Both the position numbers and the translations under genes were made by a program. The notes under the pieces are model-generated. The model made no database searches. It was not told the origin of the DNA and saw nothing but the letters and a program-made list of their open reading frames with translations. From assembly GCF_024362695.1 (NCBI RefSeq), contig NC_065429.1:1644501-1708500 (forward strand): DNA of 64,000 bases. Reading direction: 5' to 3'. The stretch is from Pectinophora gossypiella. Its lineage: Eukaryota > Arthropoda > Insecta > Lepidoptera > Gelechiidae. Shown here one piece after another: positions 1 through 10,824 of the stretch. The number at the start of each line of letters is the position of its first letter. Position 1 is the first letter of the stretch.

Positions 1-1084
1 GATTCGGAAAACCGACACACGGATTTTACGAAACATGTTATTAAAAAAAATAATTGTAGTAGGTAATATTTTTGTTATGTGATTGAGGCATACAAAGTAG
101 ATTTTAATTAAAAACTACCTTATGGAAACGAAAAATAATTACAAGCTTGATTTAATAGTAGACTGAAGGCGTTATTGAAGACACCAGTCAAATATAAGAG
201 GTAGGACATAGGGTAGGAAAAATAATTAGTGACAGTCAAGGTATACATATAGTTAGCAACATCCAGAATATCCAATGATTAGGGACGTTCAAAGTAGCCG
301 TATAGATAGTAACACTAAGTGACCAAAAACATCGGCACGATTTGCGTGTTCAAAAATTTGTCAACAACCTAATCCCAAAATTAATTTTGGTGGGTTTTAC
401 TGCGAAAATTAAAATATGTATACTATGATAACATGCACAATGTCATTACTTGTTAGAAATATGATGTTCCATCCTTCTTTCGCTTTGAACTTCAATTTTT
501 GCAAGTTTTTACCACGCACTTTCCCGTGTTGCCAGTTCGGCGCCTAATCGCGCACTGAAGTAAAGTACTGTCAACGTCGCTATATTAACAGTAACTTTGC
601 GTCCCACTTTTTGAGCGCTGATGTTCAATCTACGGTAGTAGTAAATTTATGATGTGTACGTACAGACAGACATTACTCAAAAGCAACCAGTTATTATATT
701 ACCGAGGTGCGAGGTTCGATTCCCTGTCAAGGCAACAACAATTAACACGGCAATACACAACAGGCGGTTAAGGTCTTTCTATAATTAAGTACAACCCTCC
801 TCAGAGGTCCAGAGGGAAGGCTTCACACGGTAGCGAATGATGGCGAATATTCGCATTCAATATTGTTTAACAATTAAAGTGTCAACGCATATAGAACACA
901 GATACCTACTAATTAGTATAGTAAGTCTCGGAATGTTATTTAAGTACCTACCTACCTTAGTCCAATTCCAATGTTGTTTAAACTACTATATTATGAAATT
1001 GATTGTTTCTCAGTAAGCGAATCAAATGTATTCTTTTGAGAAATAAAGTATCTTAAACCTTAAACCTTATTTATTTAATATCAT
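1..1084. other. AT-rich intergenic DNA without a recognised gene
   Basis: No reading frame of interest and no complete repeat was recognised. A tRNA-type B box (GGTTCGATTCC) at about 714-724 suggests the remnant of a tRNA-derived SINE. The stretch near 1,040-1,070 has an AATAAA-type signal followed by short AAACCTT repeats, which looks like the 3' end of an old non-LTR element. Confidence 0.5.
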
Positions 1085-1150
1085 GGCATAAGCTCACGAC
1101 TACATCCCAAATGGGTTAGCCAGAGGTACATCCATCGCAAGATGAACTAT
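1085..1150 (+). repeat. Dispersed repeat G, partial copy
   Basis: Fragment of a repeat also seen at 13,846-13,928, 38,931-38,975 and, inverted, 55,858-55,988. Shared motifs are ATAAGCTCACGACTA and ACATCCATCGCAAGATGAAC. No coding capacity is visible. It is probably a SINE or LINE tail; the class is not certain. Confidence 0.55.
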
Positions 1151-1279
1151 TATATCTGATCAGCTTATGATATTTCTACGAACATCCGTTCTGTTTTTGT
1201 AATTGTTAAGTGAAAATTATAAATAATGTTGTTGTCTTGTTTTTGTATGTACTATTTCTATTCTATTCTTTTCTTTTCC

Positions 1280-1490
1280 TGACAGAGGGCAGCAGTAACT
1301 GTCAGTACTATTCGGAGGCGGAGTACAGGAGTCCTAGTACGGCTTTGAAATAGACCACTCTGGGCGCCATCCCACTCGCGTCAGACAGAGTACTGCGGGG
1401 CGGAAGGCAAGAGGGAAACCACTGCGCTATTTTTCCCTAAAAAACTAACAAGGAGGATACTACACATACAAGAGCGTGGCTCTTAATGGT
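1280..1490 (+). mobile_element. LINE-H fragment: C-terminal part of an ORF2
   Basis: The piece ends with the reading QERGS-stop. The same end occurs at 21,561-21,672, where a longer open stretch (VKELAFDRQEWRKLHRQERGS) can be read, and at 47,219-47,545 on the minus strand. The DR..WR pattern before the stop is typical of C-terminal ends of insect non-LTR ORF2 proteins. This copy is 5'-truncated and interrupted. A further relative is at 40,157-40,437. The clade cannot be named from this fragment. Confidence 0.55.
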
Positions 1491-1856
1491 CTGTAAGCGC
1501 CCTTAAATTAACGAAATATTACACCACGGTGTAAATACGGCCCAAGAAAGGAGCATTTGACTAATCACCTCCGTAATTATCCTAAGATATTGGCAGGAGA
1601 GTAAAACGTTCAAGATGGCGCAGTTTGACAGCCAGCCGTGTGTCATAGAATACAGAATAGAATAGAATAGAAATGACGATAAAAAGTAGAAGCTCAAATG
1701 TTGGCAGCACTGTTGAGTGCCTCTAAATTGTGACAGTTCTCCATACTGTCCAGCTAAAATGCGTGATAAATTGCTATAAAATGTGGAGCGACGTATCCCG
1801 TCTAAAGGATGAGTTACGAAAAAGTTTTGATTGAAAATACGTAAGTTATTACAATA

Positions 1857-1976
1857 CAGATACACTTTATTGCACCAAAATAAAAAAAAGAAATTATTAT
1901 AAAAAGACTCTTAACTAAGTACATGGCAAATGGCGGCCTTATCGCTTGAAGCGATTTCGTCCAGACAACCATAAGG
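1857..1976 (-). mobile_element. LINE-K 3' end fragment
   Basis: On the minus strand the piece ends in an AATAAAGT polyadenylation-like signal. It contains the family signature GGCGGCCTTATCGC and TTCGTCCAGACAACC (plus-strand reading). Relatives are at 4,741-4,880, 12,084-12,198, 13,029-13,150, 48,259-48,375 and 51,926-52,021, all lying in the minus orientation. The 4.7-kb copy carries a pentamer ATTTG tail, a feature of some non-LTR retrotransposon 3' ends. Confidence 0.55.
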
Positions 1977-2207
1977 TGAGATAAAATGTAAAAAAAATTC
2001 TAAGTTTAACTTCTTAGAGAACACTATGATTTTGCAGTTAAACGCTGCGCTAACGATTAAAGTGTAAAAAATATAGGTAACCAAAACAATATATGTTTGT
2101 TTACTCAAATATTATGGGGAACTGTCAGTATGAGGCGGAAGAAAATGATGGGTATACCTTAAAATACAATTAGATGGTGTCCACAGGAATTGGCACCAAT
2201 AGATACT

Positions 2208-2283
2208 TAAGTAGGGGCCGTGGTAGCCCAGTTGGTAGAACGTTTGCCTCTGACTTTGAGGTCGCTAGTTCGAATCCAGAACC
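2208..2283 (+). mobile_element. SINE-E head, interrupted
   Basis: A tRNA-derived SINE head with a good Pol III A box (TAGCCCAGTTGG) and B box (GTTCGAATCC). The copy stops at 2,283, where an inverted LINE-D with a poly(T) edge begins, and resumes at about 2,652 with the normal next SINE-E sequence. It is therefore a host SINE split by a later LINE insertion. Other SINE-E pieces are at 3,620-3,990, 18,670-18,755, 25,548-25,617, 37,222-37,460, 53,784-53,960 and 58,585-58,767. Confidence 0.7.
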
Positions 2284-2651
2284 TTTTTTTTACGTGACTT
2301 ATTGTAGATTTGCCGCAGATGGCCGCTACTTGGCCGGACAAATGGGGAGCGCTAAAGGCTCTCACCCGGTACAACGTTTAACACAACAGACCCGAGGGTG
2401 CCCAGTTGGACGCGAACCTCGGCTCAGGCTAGAGAGGAAAAACATTTGAAAGAATTAATCGACCCTAGCGGGTCGATAGCGATAAGCGCTGATTGAGGGA
2501 AATCGTCGACCACGCCGGCGGGGTGGGTATCGGGGTCCTGAAGAGTTTGGTGTCGCGAGCTGATTGGCTGCCTCTATGGCTAGAGTAATCGGGTCGTCGG
2601 GATCGTATATTACGTCATTCGGACGCCCATACTTTTCAATACCATCCCCGC
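2284..2651 (-). mobile_element. LINE-D (Jockey-like) 3' end with poly(A), inserted in SINE-E
   Basis: On the minus strand a C-terminal ORF2 reading is followed by a 3' UTR and a poly(A) tract, seen as poly(T) at 2,284. The reading includes RPNDVIYDPDDPITLAIEAA, with an arginine-rich end. It matches the better copy at 13,183-13,494. Its proline- and aspartate-rich (RP.DVI.DP.DP) end resembles C-termini of Jockey-clade ORF2 proteins. A short AACC lies on both sides and may be the target duplication. Confidence 0.65.
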
Positions 2652-2720
2652 AACCAAACCAAAACCAAACATTGTCGAATTTGTTTCCAAATTCACGTTT
2701 GGATAGCAGCATAGAAGCAG
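2652..2720 (+). mobile_element. SINE-E, continuation after LINE-D
   Basis: Resumes the SINE-E body (ATTGTCGAATTTGTTT and TTCACGTTTGGAT) seen uninterrupted at 58,645-58,700. Together with 2,208-2,283 it gives one SINE copy split by the LINE. Confidence 0.65.
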
Positions 2721-3180
2721 TATACGCAACATTACAAAATACCCGATAATCTGTGCACTGAATTGAGTCGAAATCCTCTTGGGTGGTCCAATTACCATCG
2801 CCTTATAGCAAAAACCACGAAAGCGCCATTTTAAAAAATCATTCTTAAATGTGATTTTTGTTAACAAAACATCGCAATAGATACGCTAATTTCACACCAA
2901 GTACAAATTTGTGGTCTCCATTTTAACCCGAAAAGAAATAATTGAAAAAAATCTAAGTTTTGTTGAAGAAAATCCAATCAGAAAGTTATTTTCCAAAATG
3001 GCGCATACGTCCTTTTCACTCTAAGGAAACGTTATAGGGCTTTAAACCCTAACTACTGCCTTTTATGTTTTAATTTGCGTTGTAAAAGTTTATTAAGACC
3101 TTCGACGGTCTTCTTGCAAAGTAATCTGAATTTTAATGTCAGAGCTCTGAGGAACTTTCTATGTTAATTAATAGCAGTCA
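2721..3180. other. Unassigned AT-rich sequence
   Basis: No recognisable gene, repeat copy or strong structure. Small open frames on both strands have no domain signature. Confidence 0.45.
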
Positions 3181-3625
3181 CAAACTGTTAAGCTAATTTA
3201 TAATAATATTTTATCTTAAGATATACTCTTGTATAATCTTGGTCTTCAAGCCCCGCTAACCAGAACTTTTAAAGAATACAACTCTTTTTGTAACAAAATC
3301 TTAGATCTTGATGTGTTCCATGATCCGCTGAATATATACATATATGAGAAAAAATTTATATTATTTAAAGCTCAACAGATATTAATTACTTACTTATATT
3401 TTACTTTTTTTACTTATACTTATATCTTTCTAATTTCTAATTTTTAAGTTTGTTGTGTAATTTTAATTTTACTTTATTTTTAAATACTTAAGTAAGTACC
3501 CTTAATTGTATAAGTTATGTACGCCGTAATTGTCATATTATATTAGTCATAATACCGTAACCTTATATGTAAAATGTTTTAATATATGTGATGTGGTTGT
3601 ACTTTATAAATAAATAAATAAACGC
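3181..3625 (+). mobile_element. Possible non-LTR retrotransposon 3' end
   Basis: A short reading of 72 codons is followed by an AT-rich 3' region that ends in ACTTTATAAATAAATAAATAAA. This combination of a short C-terminal reading, 3' UTR and simple tetranucleotide tail is common in CR1/L2-type elements. The similar TGATGTGG then A-rich ending at about 43,672-43,710 may be a relative. No RT motif is present, so the call is weak. Confidence 0.35.
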
Positions 3626-3990
3626 GTCTTTCTCTTAAGTATCTCATCATTTCCCTGGCGTTACCCCGTTCTTCACAGGGTCCGCTTGCCTAACCTGAAG
3701 ATTTGACAGGGTTTTTTACAGAAGCAACTGCCTGTCTGACCTTCCAACACGCGAAGTGATTGAGTGCTGGGGTGGTGGAGTTTGTTATAGAGTTAAAGCG
3801 GGTCTTCTCCTATCGTGTGGGTTGTGAGGTGGACTACCAACCCCATCAACCCCATCAATCTATTCGAAGGGAATCCCATCCCAATACAGTTTAGGTCACA
3901 TACCTCCGAAACGCATTTCTCGGATAGGTTTCCTCACGATGTTTTCCTTCACCGCTGAACGCGTGATGATCATTTGTTACCAGTTCAGAT
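3626..3990 (-). mobile_element. SINE-E copy with internal insertion
   Basis: Matches the inverted SINE-E body at 37,222-37,460, including GCGTTACCCCGTTCTTCACAG, CTGCCTGTCTGACCTTCCAA and TTTCCTCACGATGTTTTCCT. About 110 bp at 3,771-3,880 are foreign and carry the SINE-A tail plus an extension that recurs inverted at about 5,390-5,450. Confidence 0.6.
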
Positions 3991-3992
3991 GA

Positions 3993-4320
3993 TCTTCTTT
4001 TTCTATCGCGTGGGTTGTGAAGTGGAATACCAGCCTCATCAACCCTGGCGTCAGAGTTATTATTGAGCCGCCAAAGGCCCCTGATATGACTCGTGTAACG
4101 ACTACGTACTTACGTCAGTAAGTAGTAACCGGGACCAACGGCTTAACGTGCCTTCCGAAGCACGTATCATCTTACTTTTGGACAAATCAGGTGATCAGCC
4201 TGTAATGTCCTAACCAATCTAGGGAAAGTGATTTTTGTGTTTTGTCCCGACTTAGATTAGAACTCAGAACCTCCGGATTGTGAGCACAACGCTCGACCAC
4301 TGAACACGGACACCGATCCA
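3993..4320 (-). mobile_element. SINE-A, near full length
   Basis: Minus-strand copy of the most abundant SINE here. The tail (TATCGCGTGGGTTGTGA) comes first in plus coordinates, then the tail module with CCGCCAAAGGCCCCTGA, the shared core (CGGCTTAACGTGCCTTCCGA), and a degraded tRNA-like head with GACCACTG. About 325 bp, noncoding. Transcription would use internal Pol III A and B boxes in the head. Confidence 0.75.
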
Positions 4321-4630
4321 GATGTTGGACACAGTAATGTATTGTCTTAAGCCCCGAATTCCTCTTTAAATGCAAACATTGTTTAACTATTGTGTCCGAA
4401 AATTTGAGCCGCAAGAAGATATAAAGTACACTGCAAATCACAATTAGAAGGCAATAGACATTCCACTTGCTATTCCGACACGGAACTGGTCTTCGCTGTA
4501 AGTAATTGAACTATTTTAATTGCTACACTTCTCTTGCAAACGCGAACTGGCATCTTGTGATAAAAGGTACATACTTAAGCGATTAAACAGTACAATACAA
4601 TATCATAAAATACTTTTATTTATAATAACA

Positions 4631-4664
4631 GCCTCCGTGGTCTAGTGGTTAGAGCGTTTTTTTT
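4631..4664 (+). mobile_element. SINE head split by a LINE insertion (5' part)
   Basis: The first bases of a SINE-A/B head (GCCTCCGTGGTCTAGTGGTT AGAGCG) break off into T-rich sequence. The head continues at 5,107 with GTTAGGCTCACGATCTGGAG. The intervening 440 bp includes an inverted LINE-K 3' end. Confidence 0.7.
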
Positions 4665-5106
4665 TTGTTTTTTTTTTTCTCATGCCCCTGCCGCACAGGA
4701 TAGGCAGGGTCCTTTGTATATACTACATTCATGTCTTACTCGTTACTATTTCAAATCAAATCAAATCAAATATACTTTATTGCACACAACATACAAAACA
4801 GATTCACACAGATGAAGATAGATACAGTACAATCTGGCGGCCTTATTGCTAAGCAGCAATTTCTTCCAGGCAACCAGTGGATAGGAAACATTATTACAAT
4901 TTGGTGCGGGACAGTGCAACATCTAGTATAAAATAATAAATACTATAAATAAAAAAAAACAAATAAAAGTAAAATAAATAAATAAAAATAAAATAGAAAT
5001 ATATAAATATAAATACATACATATACCCATTTATATCTATTTCCACAGTCTGCCCGCAATAGGGCCCTACGCTCTGCACACATTCATTCCGAGCCTCTAT
5101 TAATAA
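4665..5106 (-). mobile_element. LINE-K 3' end and flanking sequence nested in a SINE
   Basis: Insertion inside the SINE head. On the minus strand it reads the LINE-K end: signature GGTTGCCTGGAAGAAATTGC, then AATAAAGTATATTTG and three to four ATTTG pentamers. The remainder at 4,920-5,106 is A-rich, with a GCCCGCAATAGGGCCCTACG stretch of unknown origin. Confidence 0.6.
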
Positions 5107-5455
5107 CGTTAGGCTCACGATCTGGAGGTCCGGGTTCGATTCCCGATGGGGACATCGTCGAAATCACTTCGTGAGACTGTCTTTTCTTTGGTAAGGACTT
5201 TTCAGCCTTGTATCACCTGATTGTCCGTAAAAGTAAGATAATTCCGTGCTTCGGAAGGCAGGTTAAGCCGTTGGTCCCGGTTAGTTCTTACTGATGTATG
5301 TCGTTACATGAGCCATGTCAGGGGCCTTTGGCGGCTCAATAGTAACCCTGACACCAGGGTTGATTGGGTTGGTAATCCACCTTACAACCCACACGATAGA
5401 AGAAGACCCGCTTTAACTCTATAACAAACTCCACCACCCCACTTAATCCCATTAC
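5107..5455 (+). mobile_element. SINE continuation: B-type head body with A-type tail
   Basis: Continues the split head with a B box (GGGTTCGATTCCC), a B-type body (GACATCGTCGAAATCACTTC), the shared core (TTCGGAAGGCAGGTTAAGCC) and then an A-type tail (GGGGCCTTTGGCGGCTCAAT, ending CCCACACGATAGAAGAAGA). It is a mosaic of the two families and evidence of module exchange. Confidence 0.7.
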
Positions 5456-7104
5456 CCCTCGTCTGTCCACGGATACTTGTTAAAACTTAACTCGTAATCT
5501 TTAACATTTTATTAGTTAAAATATTTTCTCTTGTGCTATAACATCTGTCCGGCCAAGCAGTGCACGCCGCTCCAGCCAATGTTTTTTTTTTAAATTTATT
5601 TAAATGAAAAACTTAAACGGTAGAAAAGATAAGGTTAAAAAAATTATAAGGTTGAAATAATTATGAAAATTATGGAACCTGAAATTGAAAACTGTTATTA
5701 CGGTGAGTCGTTTTCATACTGGAACCTTATTGTTGTTGACTTTATTGCTATGTGAATTTCCGTTTCTAATAATGAGGAAATTGTTTTTTAAAAAAAACAA
5801 AATTGACGAGACACATTGTGTCAATCCGTGTCAATCACACCGCGTTTTCCAATCTGTTTTCATCATCGTAAAATCTTTGTATTTTGGTCTAAAAATATTT
5901 CGAATTGGTGTAGACACGCTTGACCTGCGTGGTTAAAGTTGTATTTTCTCACTCCAAGCAAAAAGAAATTAATCATGACATGATAATTGAGTCTCGTTAA
6001 ATAACGTGTTTTGTAATCTACCGTCATTCATCAAATCTTTCAATATTCAACATTCTTTATTGTAATCTTTTTAAACTGATTGAAAGAAAGTCATGTGAAT
6101 ACGATAATACAGTGAATTCTTTTGTTGCATGTCATAACTTGGTTCGGCAATTGGTGGATTGCAAGCGGGGAAGAAAATGGCGCGGGCTGAGCCGTAGCCG
6201 TGTTAAGTGACGACATCTTGACAGCGCGTTGTATACCAGCCGGACTTGCTGCGCTGGTGAAGACCTAAACCATGTCACAAGACCAGTGGTTGATCTTTTA
6301 TTGGAAATTCTTATAAGTTCTGGTGAGTCGTATCTGTTTTACCTGATTTGAATAATGGAATTTTTATTAGGTTTCAAACGAATATAGTGCAGAAAGTTCT
6401 CTTTTGTTAACTTTAATTAAATTGGAAATCGTAATGAAGTGAAGTAAACATTGCGAAGTAAAATGATTTGGATTATGATTAAATGAAATAGGCTTAAAAA
6501 ATGCCCGAAACAGTAAATCATTAGTGAGAAAATTGGAGCAAAACATTCTAAATAATGATAATACCGAATTGGTAATTGTTTAAATGCGGTAATGTTTCCT
6601 CGAGGTGTTGGTCGCTACATTGTGACTTTATGACTTGTGTGTGTGAGAGCAGGGTGCTCTGTCGTTTTGTGGTCGTGGACCATGGTGCCCATCCCGGGAG
6701 GGGATGTTGTGACTCATGACTGTTTTGTAGCGTAACCGCAGTTGGGGGAGGAATATTACAGCCTGTTGTGCTTTGCAGTAGATGTGTAATGTTGGTTGAT
6801 TTAATTGAGCAATGACAGCTATGATTGACCTGTTTCGGAGCAACTCTGATAGGAAGCTGCGCACTTGTAGTGTTCGGGGCTGCAGCCACTTTTGTGCTGC
6901 TCGTCTTAGAAACTACAGGTATGCGGTCGAGGCCTGGATGTCATGTTGACTTTGTATTTGGTCATGACATTGTACCTGAATCTAAGTCAAGTTGACTTCC
7001 GGTAGAATTAGTCAAACTACACGAATTAGAAATTAGTGATGTAGAAGAAATTTGTAACCCATGGACCACTATTCTACCAACTAAAATGTAAAGTTTGTGT
7101 GCTA

Positions 7105-7392
7105 GCTGTGTTGAGATATCGTCACTTGGTGCAAGTGGCATGAGTTGCTGTCGCTCGATTTAGGTGGCAGTAACGACTGTGTTGAGATATCGTCACTTGG
7201 TGTAAGTGGCATGAGTTGCTACCGCTCGATTTAGGTGGTAGTGACGCCTGGTTGTGAGATATCGTCACTCAGTAGAGTGGCATGAGTTGCTACCGCTCGA
7301 TTTAGGTGGTAGTGACGCCTGGTTGTGAGATATCGTCACTCAGTAGAGTGGCATGAGTTACTATCGCTCGTTTAGGTGATAGTAACGACAGA
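7105..7392 (+). repeat. Four tandem 71-bp units, each with two hairpins
   Basis: Units start at about 7,113, 7,184, 7,256 and 7,327 with GAGATATCGTCAC. Each unit folds into two hairpins. Hairpin 1 is GTCACTT-loop-AAGTGGC in units 1-2 and GTCACTC-loop-GAGTGGC in units 3-4. Hairpin 2 pairs GTTGCTGTC with GGCAGTAAC (unit 1), GTTGCTACC with GGTAGTGAC (units 2-3) and GTTACTATC with GATAGTAAC (unit 4). The arms change together, so pairing is kept while sequence differs. Confidence 0.85.
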
Positions 7393-7494
7393 CGTGTAAA
7401 GAGTAATTGGATTTTCATGTTTGGTTGTTTATAGTGTGTGAATACTGGTCAATGGTCCGTGTATTGTTAGTTGATGATTTATCATGATGTCATG

Positions 7495-7747
7495 AGAGCT
7501 CGTGTAGAGTCACAAGTAGAGCTCGTGTAGAGTCACAAGTAGAGCTCGTGTAGAGTCACAAGTAGAGCTCGTGTAGAGTCACAAGTAGAGCTCGTGTAGA
7601 GTCACAACTAGAGCTCGTGTTGAGTCACAAGTAGAGCTCGTGTAGAGTCACAAGTAGAGCTCGTGTAGAGTCACAAGTAGAGCTCTTGTAGAGTCACAAG
7701 TAGAGCTCTTGTAGAGTCACAAGTAGAGCTCGTGTAGAGTCACAAGT
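7495..7747 (+). repeat. 23-bp minisatellite, 11 units
   Basis: Eleven head-to-tail copies of the unit AGAGCTCGTGTAGAGTCACA AGT with rare single-base variants: units 5, 6, 9 and 10 differ at one position each. There are no unique spacers, so this is not a CRISPR-like array. The same variants in the same order recur in the second unit of the duplication. Confidence 0.9.
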
Positions 7748-8464
7748 AGAGTCTCATGTTGGTCAGGAATGACCGAGCGAACTTGGATACTGTGCTGTGG
7801 TATGTTGTTTCAGATTCACACACGAGGACGTGTGTCGCGCAGGATGGCCGTGTCGGAGTTAGTTATGAATAAAGAAGAGAAATTGATCAAATTAGACACT
7901 ATAATGAAGTTGCAACACTTCCATCATGAAGTTGCAACGCTCCGACGTCAGGTGGCGTACGAGCAGAGCGGAGTGAAGTCGGGAGTCACTACAGAGTCGT
8001 CGTGTCGAGCGGACGTGCACTGCCGTTACAGTCGGGCAGTCTACCGCGAACCTTCGTCGTGAACGGACGTGTCGAATAATTACGATCGGAACGTGGAGTG
8101 CTATAGTCGCTCACCTATAACTTGTAGGGACGTCAAGAAAGTGTGATCGGAAAAAAGCACGTGTCCCGATGATTCGGTCCGAATATAGGAACCATGGGTG
8201 GTGGAGGGCAAGTAGAGGGCGAGTAGCCCCTTCGCGCTAACGTCCTTATGCGCGCTAGATAACGAGAGACTGTGTAACCATTACGAATACCGTGACGTTG
8301 CCGTGAGTGTGTACCTTATGCTGTGACTTTATTTAATCGTGATACAAAAACTATGTGGAAGTAAATAAAATGATTGTGATACTATTGACGGCCATTATTG
8401 TCTTCTAACGCCCACCCTCCATTCTGATGATAATGTTACGACCGACACCCACACTGATACGACA

Positions 8465-8740
8465 TCAGAAGCGGGATTAGTGGACTTGGATGAAGACAAC
8501 GTGATGCGACGTTCACAACAAGACAATGCAAGTTTCGATTATCACAATCAGAAGAAGATTATGATGATTATCACATTCGTGTGACCACGTGATGAAGATG
8601 TAGTCTACAGCCATGCCTGAATTTGGAGATGGACCTGAATTTGAAGTGACCTGGACCTTGTTAATGATCGACATCACTACATGCCATAAGATATGATGGC
8701 GTGAACATCACAAAATTTCCATACTGTGTGCAGTCGTGTT
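8465..8740 (+). other. Spacer unique to the first unit of the duplication
   Basis: About 275 bp between the two 2.8-kb copies, and the part missing from the second unit. A frame running in from the repeat stays open for about 40 codons (including AGLVDLDEDNV) and then stops. It is acidic and of low complexity, with no recognised domain. Confidence 0.55.
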
Positions 8741-10181
8741 TGAAAATTATGGAACCTGAAATTGAAAACTGTTATTACGGTGAGTCGTTTTCATACTGGA
8801 ACCTTATTGTTGTTGACTTTATTGCTATGTGAATTTCCGTTTCTAATAATGAGGAAATTGTTTTTTAAAAAAAACAAAATTGACGAGACACATTGTGTCA
8901 ATCCGTGTCAATCACACCGCGTTTTCCAATCTGTTTTCATCATCGTAAAATCTTTGTATTTTGGTCTAAAAATATTTCGAATTGGTGTAGACACGCTTGA
9001 CCTGCGTGGTTAAAGTTGTATTTTCTCACTCCAAGCAAAAAGAAATTAATCATGACATGATAATTGAGTCTCGTTAAATAACGTGTTTTGTAATCTACCG
9101 TCATTCATCAAATCTTTCAATATTCAACATTCTTTATTGTAATCTTTTTAAACTGATTGAAAGAAAGTCATGTGAATACGATAATACAGTGAATTCTTTT
9201 GTTGCATGTCATAACTTGGTTCGGCAATTGGTGGATTGCAAGCGGGGAAGAAAATGGCGCGGGCTGAGCCGTAGCCGTGTTAAGTGACGACATCTTGACA
9301 GCGCGTTGTATACCAGCCGGACTTGCTGCGCTGGTGAAGACCTAAACCATGTCACAAGACCAGTGGTTGATCTTTTATTGGAAATTCTTATAAGTTCTGG
9401 TGAGTCGTATCTGTTTTACCTGATTTGAATAATGGAATTTTTATTAGGTTTCAAACGAATATAGTGCAGAAAGTTCTCTTTTGTTAACTTTAATTAAATT
9501 GGAAATCGTAATGAAGTGAAGTAAACATTGCGAAGTAAAATGATTTGGATTATGATTAAATGAAATAGGCTTAAAAAATGCCCGAAACAGTAAATCATTA
9601 GTGAGAAAATTGGAGCAAAACATTCTAAATAATGATAATACCGAATTGGTAATTGTTTAAATGCGGTAATGTTTCCTCGAGGTGTTGGTCGCTACATTGT
9701 GACTTTATGACTTGTGTGTGTGAGAGCAGGGTGCTCTGTCGTTTTGTGGTCGTGGACCATGGTGCCCATCCCGGGAGGGGATGTTGTGACTCATGACTGT
9801 TTTGTAGCGTAACCGCAGTTGGGGGAGGAATATTACAGCCTGTTGTGCTTTGCAGTAGATGTGTAATGTTGGTTGATTTAATTGAGCAATGACAGCTATG
9901 ATTGACCTGTTTCGGAGCAACTCTGATAGGAAGCTGCGCACTTGTAGTGTTCGGGGCTGCAGCCACTTTTGTGCTGCTCGTCTTAGAAACTACAGGTATG
10001 CGGTCGAGGCCTGGATGTCATGTTGACTTTGTATTTGGTCATGACATTGTACCTGAATCTAAGTCAAGTTGACTTCCGGTAGAATTAGTCAAACTACACG
10101 AATTAGAAATTAGTGATGTAGAAGAAATTTGTAACCCATGGACCACTATTCTACCAACTAAAATGTAAAGTTTGTGTGCTA

Positions 10182-10469
10182 GCTGTGTTGAGATATCGTC
10201 ACTTGGTGCAAGTGGCATGAGTTGCTGTCGCTCGATTTAGGTGGCAGTAACGACTGTGTTGAGATATCGTCACTTGGTGTAAGTGGCATGAGTTGCTACC
10301 GCTCGATTTAGGTGGTAGTGACGCCTGGTTGTGAGATATCGTCACTCAGTAGAGTGGCATGAGTTGCTACCGCTCGATTTAGGTGGTAGTGACGCCTGGT
10401 TGTGAGATATCGTCACTCAGTAGAGTGGCATGAGTTACTATCGCTCGTTTAGGTGATAGTAACGACAGA
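10182..10469 (+). repeat. Second copy of the 71-bp double-hairpin array
   Basis: Exact counterpart of 7,105-7,392 shifted by 3,077 bp, with the same four unit variants in the same order. Confidence 0.85.
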
Positions 10470-10571
10470 CGTGTAAAGAGTAATTGGATTTTCATGTTTG
10501 GTTGTTTATAGTGTGTGAATACTGGTCAATGGTCCGTGTATTGTTAGTTGATGATTTATCATGATGTCATG

Positions 10572-10824
10572 AGAGCTCGTGTAGAGTCACAAGTAGAGCT
10601 CGTGTAGAGTCACAAGTAGAGCTCGTGTAGAGTCACAAGTAGAGCTCGTGTAGAGTCACAAGTAGAGCTCGTGTAGAGTCACAACTAGAGCTCGTGTTGA
10701 GTCACAAGTAGAGCTCGTGTAGAGTCACAAGTAGAGCTCGTGTAGAGTCACAAGTAGAGCTCTTGTAGAGTCACAAGTAGAGCTCTTGTAGAGTCACAAG
10801 TAGAGCTCGTGTAGAGTCACAAGT
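10572..10824 (+). repeat. Second copy of the 23-bp minisatellite
   Basis: Counterpart of 7,495-7,747 with eleven units and the same variant positions. Retention of identical unit order argues that the whole 3-kb block was copied at once. Confidence 0.9.

Larger units (their letters stand above)
5664..8464 (+). repeat. 3,077-bp tandem duplication, first unit (2.8-kb shared part)
   Basis: This block is repeated at 8,741-11,541 with a shift of exactly 3,077 bp. By eye I found only one difference (A at 8,155 versus G at 11,232). It begins with TG and ends with CA. No primer-binding site follows the left copy and no polypurine tract precedes the right copy, so an LTR pair is not supported. Inside are the 71-bp hairpin array and the 23-bp array. 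Two GGTGAGTCG sites (about 5,701 and 6,320) look like splice donors, and TGTTGTTTCAG (about 7,803-7,813) looks like an acceptor. No domain was recognised in its small open frames of 83, 78, 113 and 97 codons. It could be a noncoding transcription unit, a satellite monomer or a nonautonomous transposon. Confidence 0.85.

Noticed and set aside
7105..7392. Hammerhead or other self-cleaving ribozyme in the hairpin units
   Set aside because: The hammerhead core CTGATGA...GAAA is absent; no other known ribozyme core was recognised.
7495..7747. CRISPR-like array
   Set aside because: Repeats are contiguous 23-bp units without unique spacers, in a eukaryotic genome. It is a minisatellite.
5685..8062. 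Small open frames of 83, 113, 78 and 97 codons repeated in both 3-kb units
   Set aside because: They are duplicated only because the DNA is duplicated. No domain, no coding periodicity that I can see, and the 113 and 78 codon frames overlap on the same strand.
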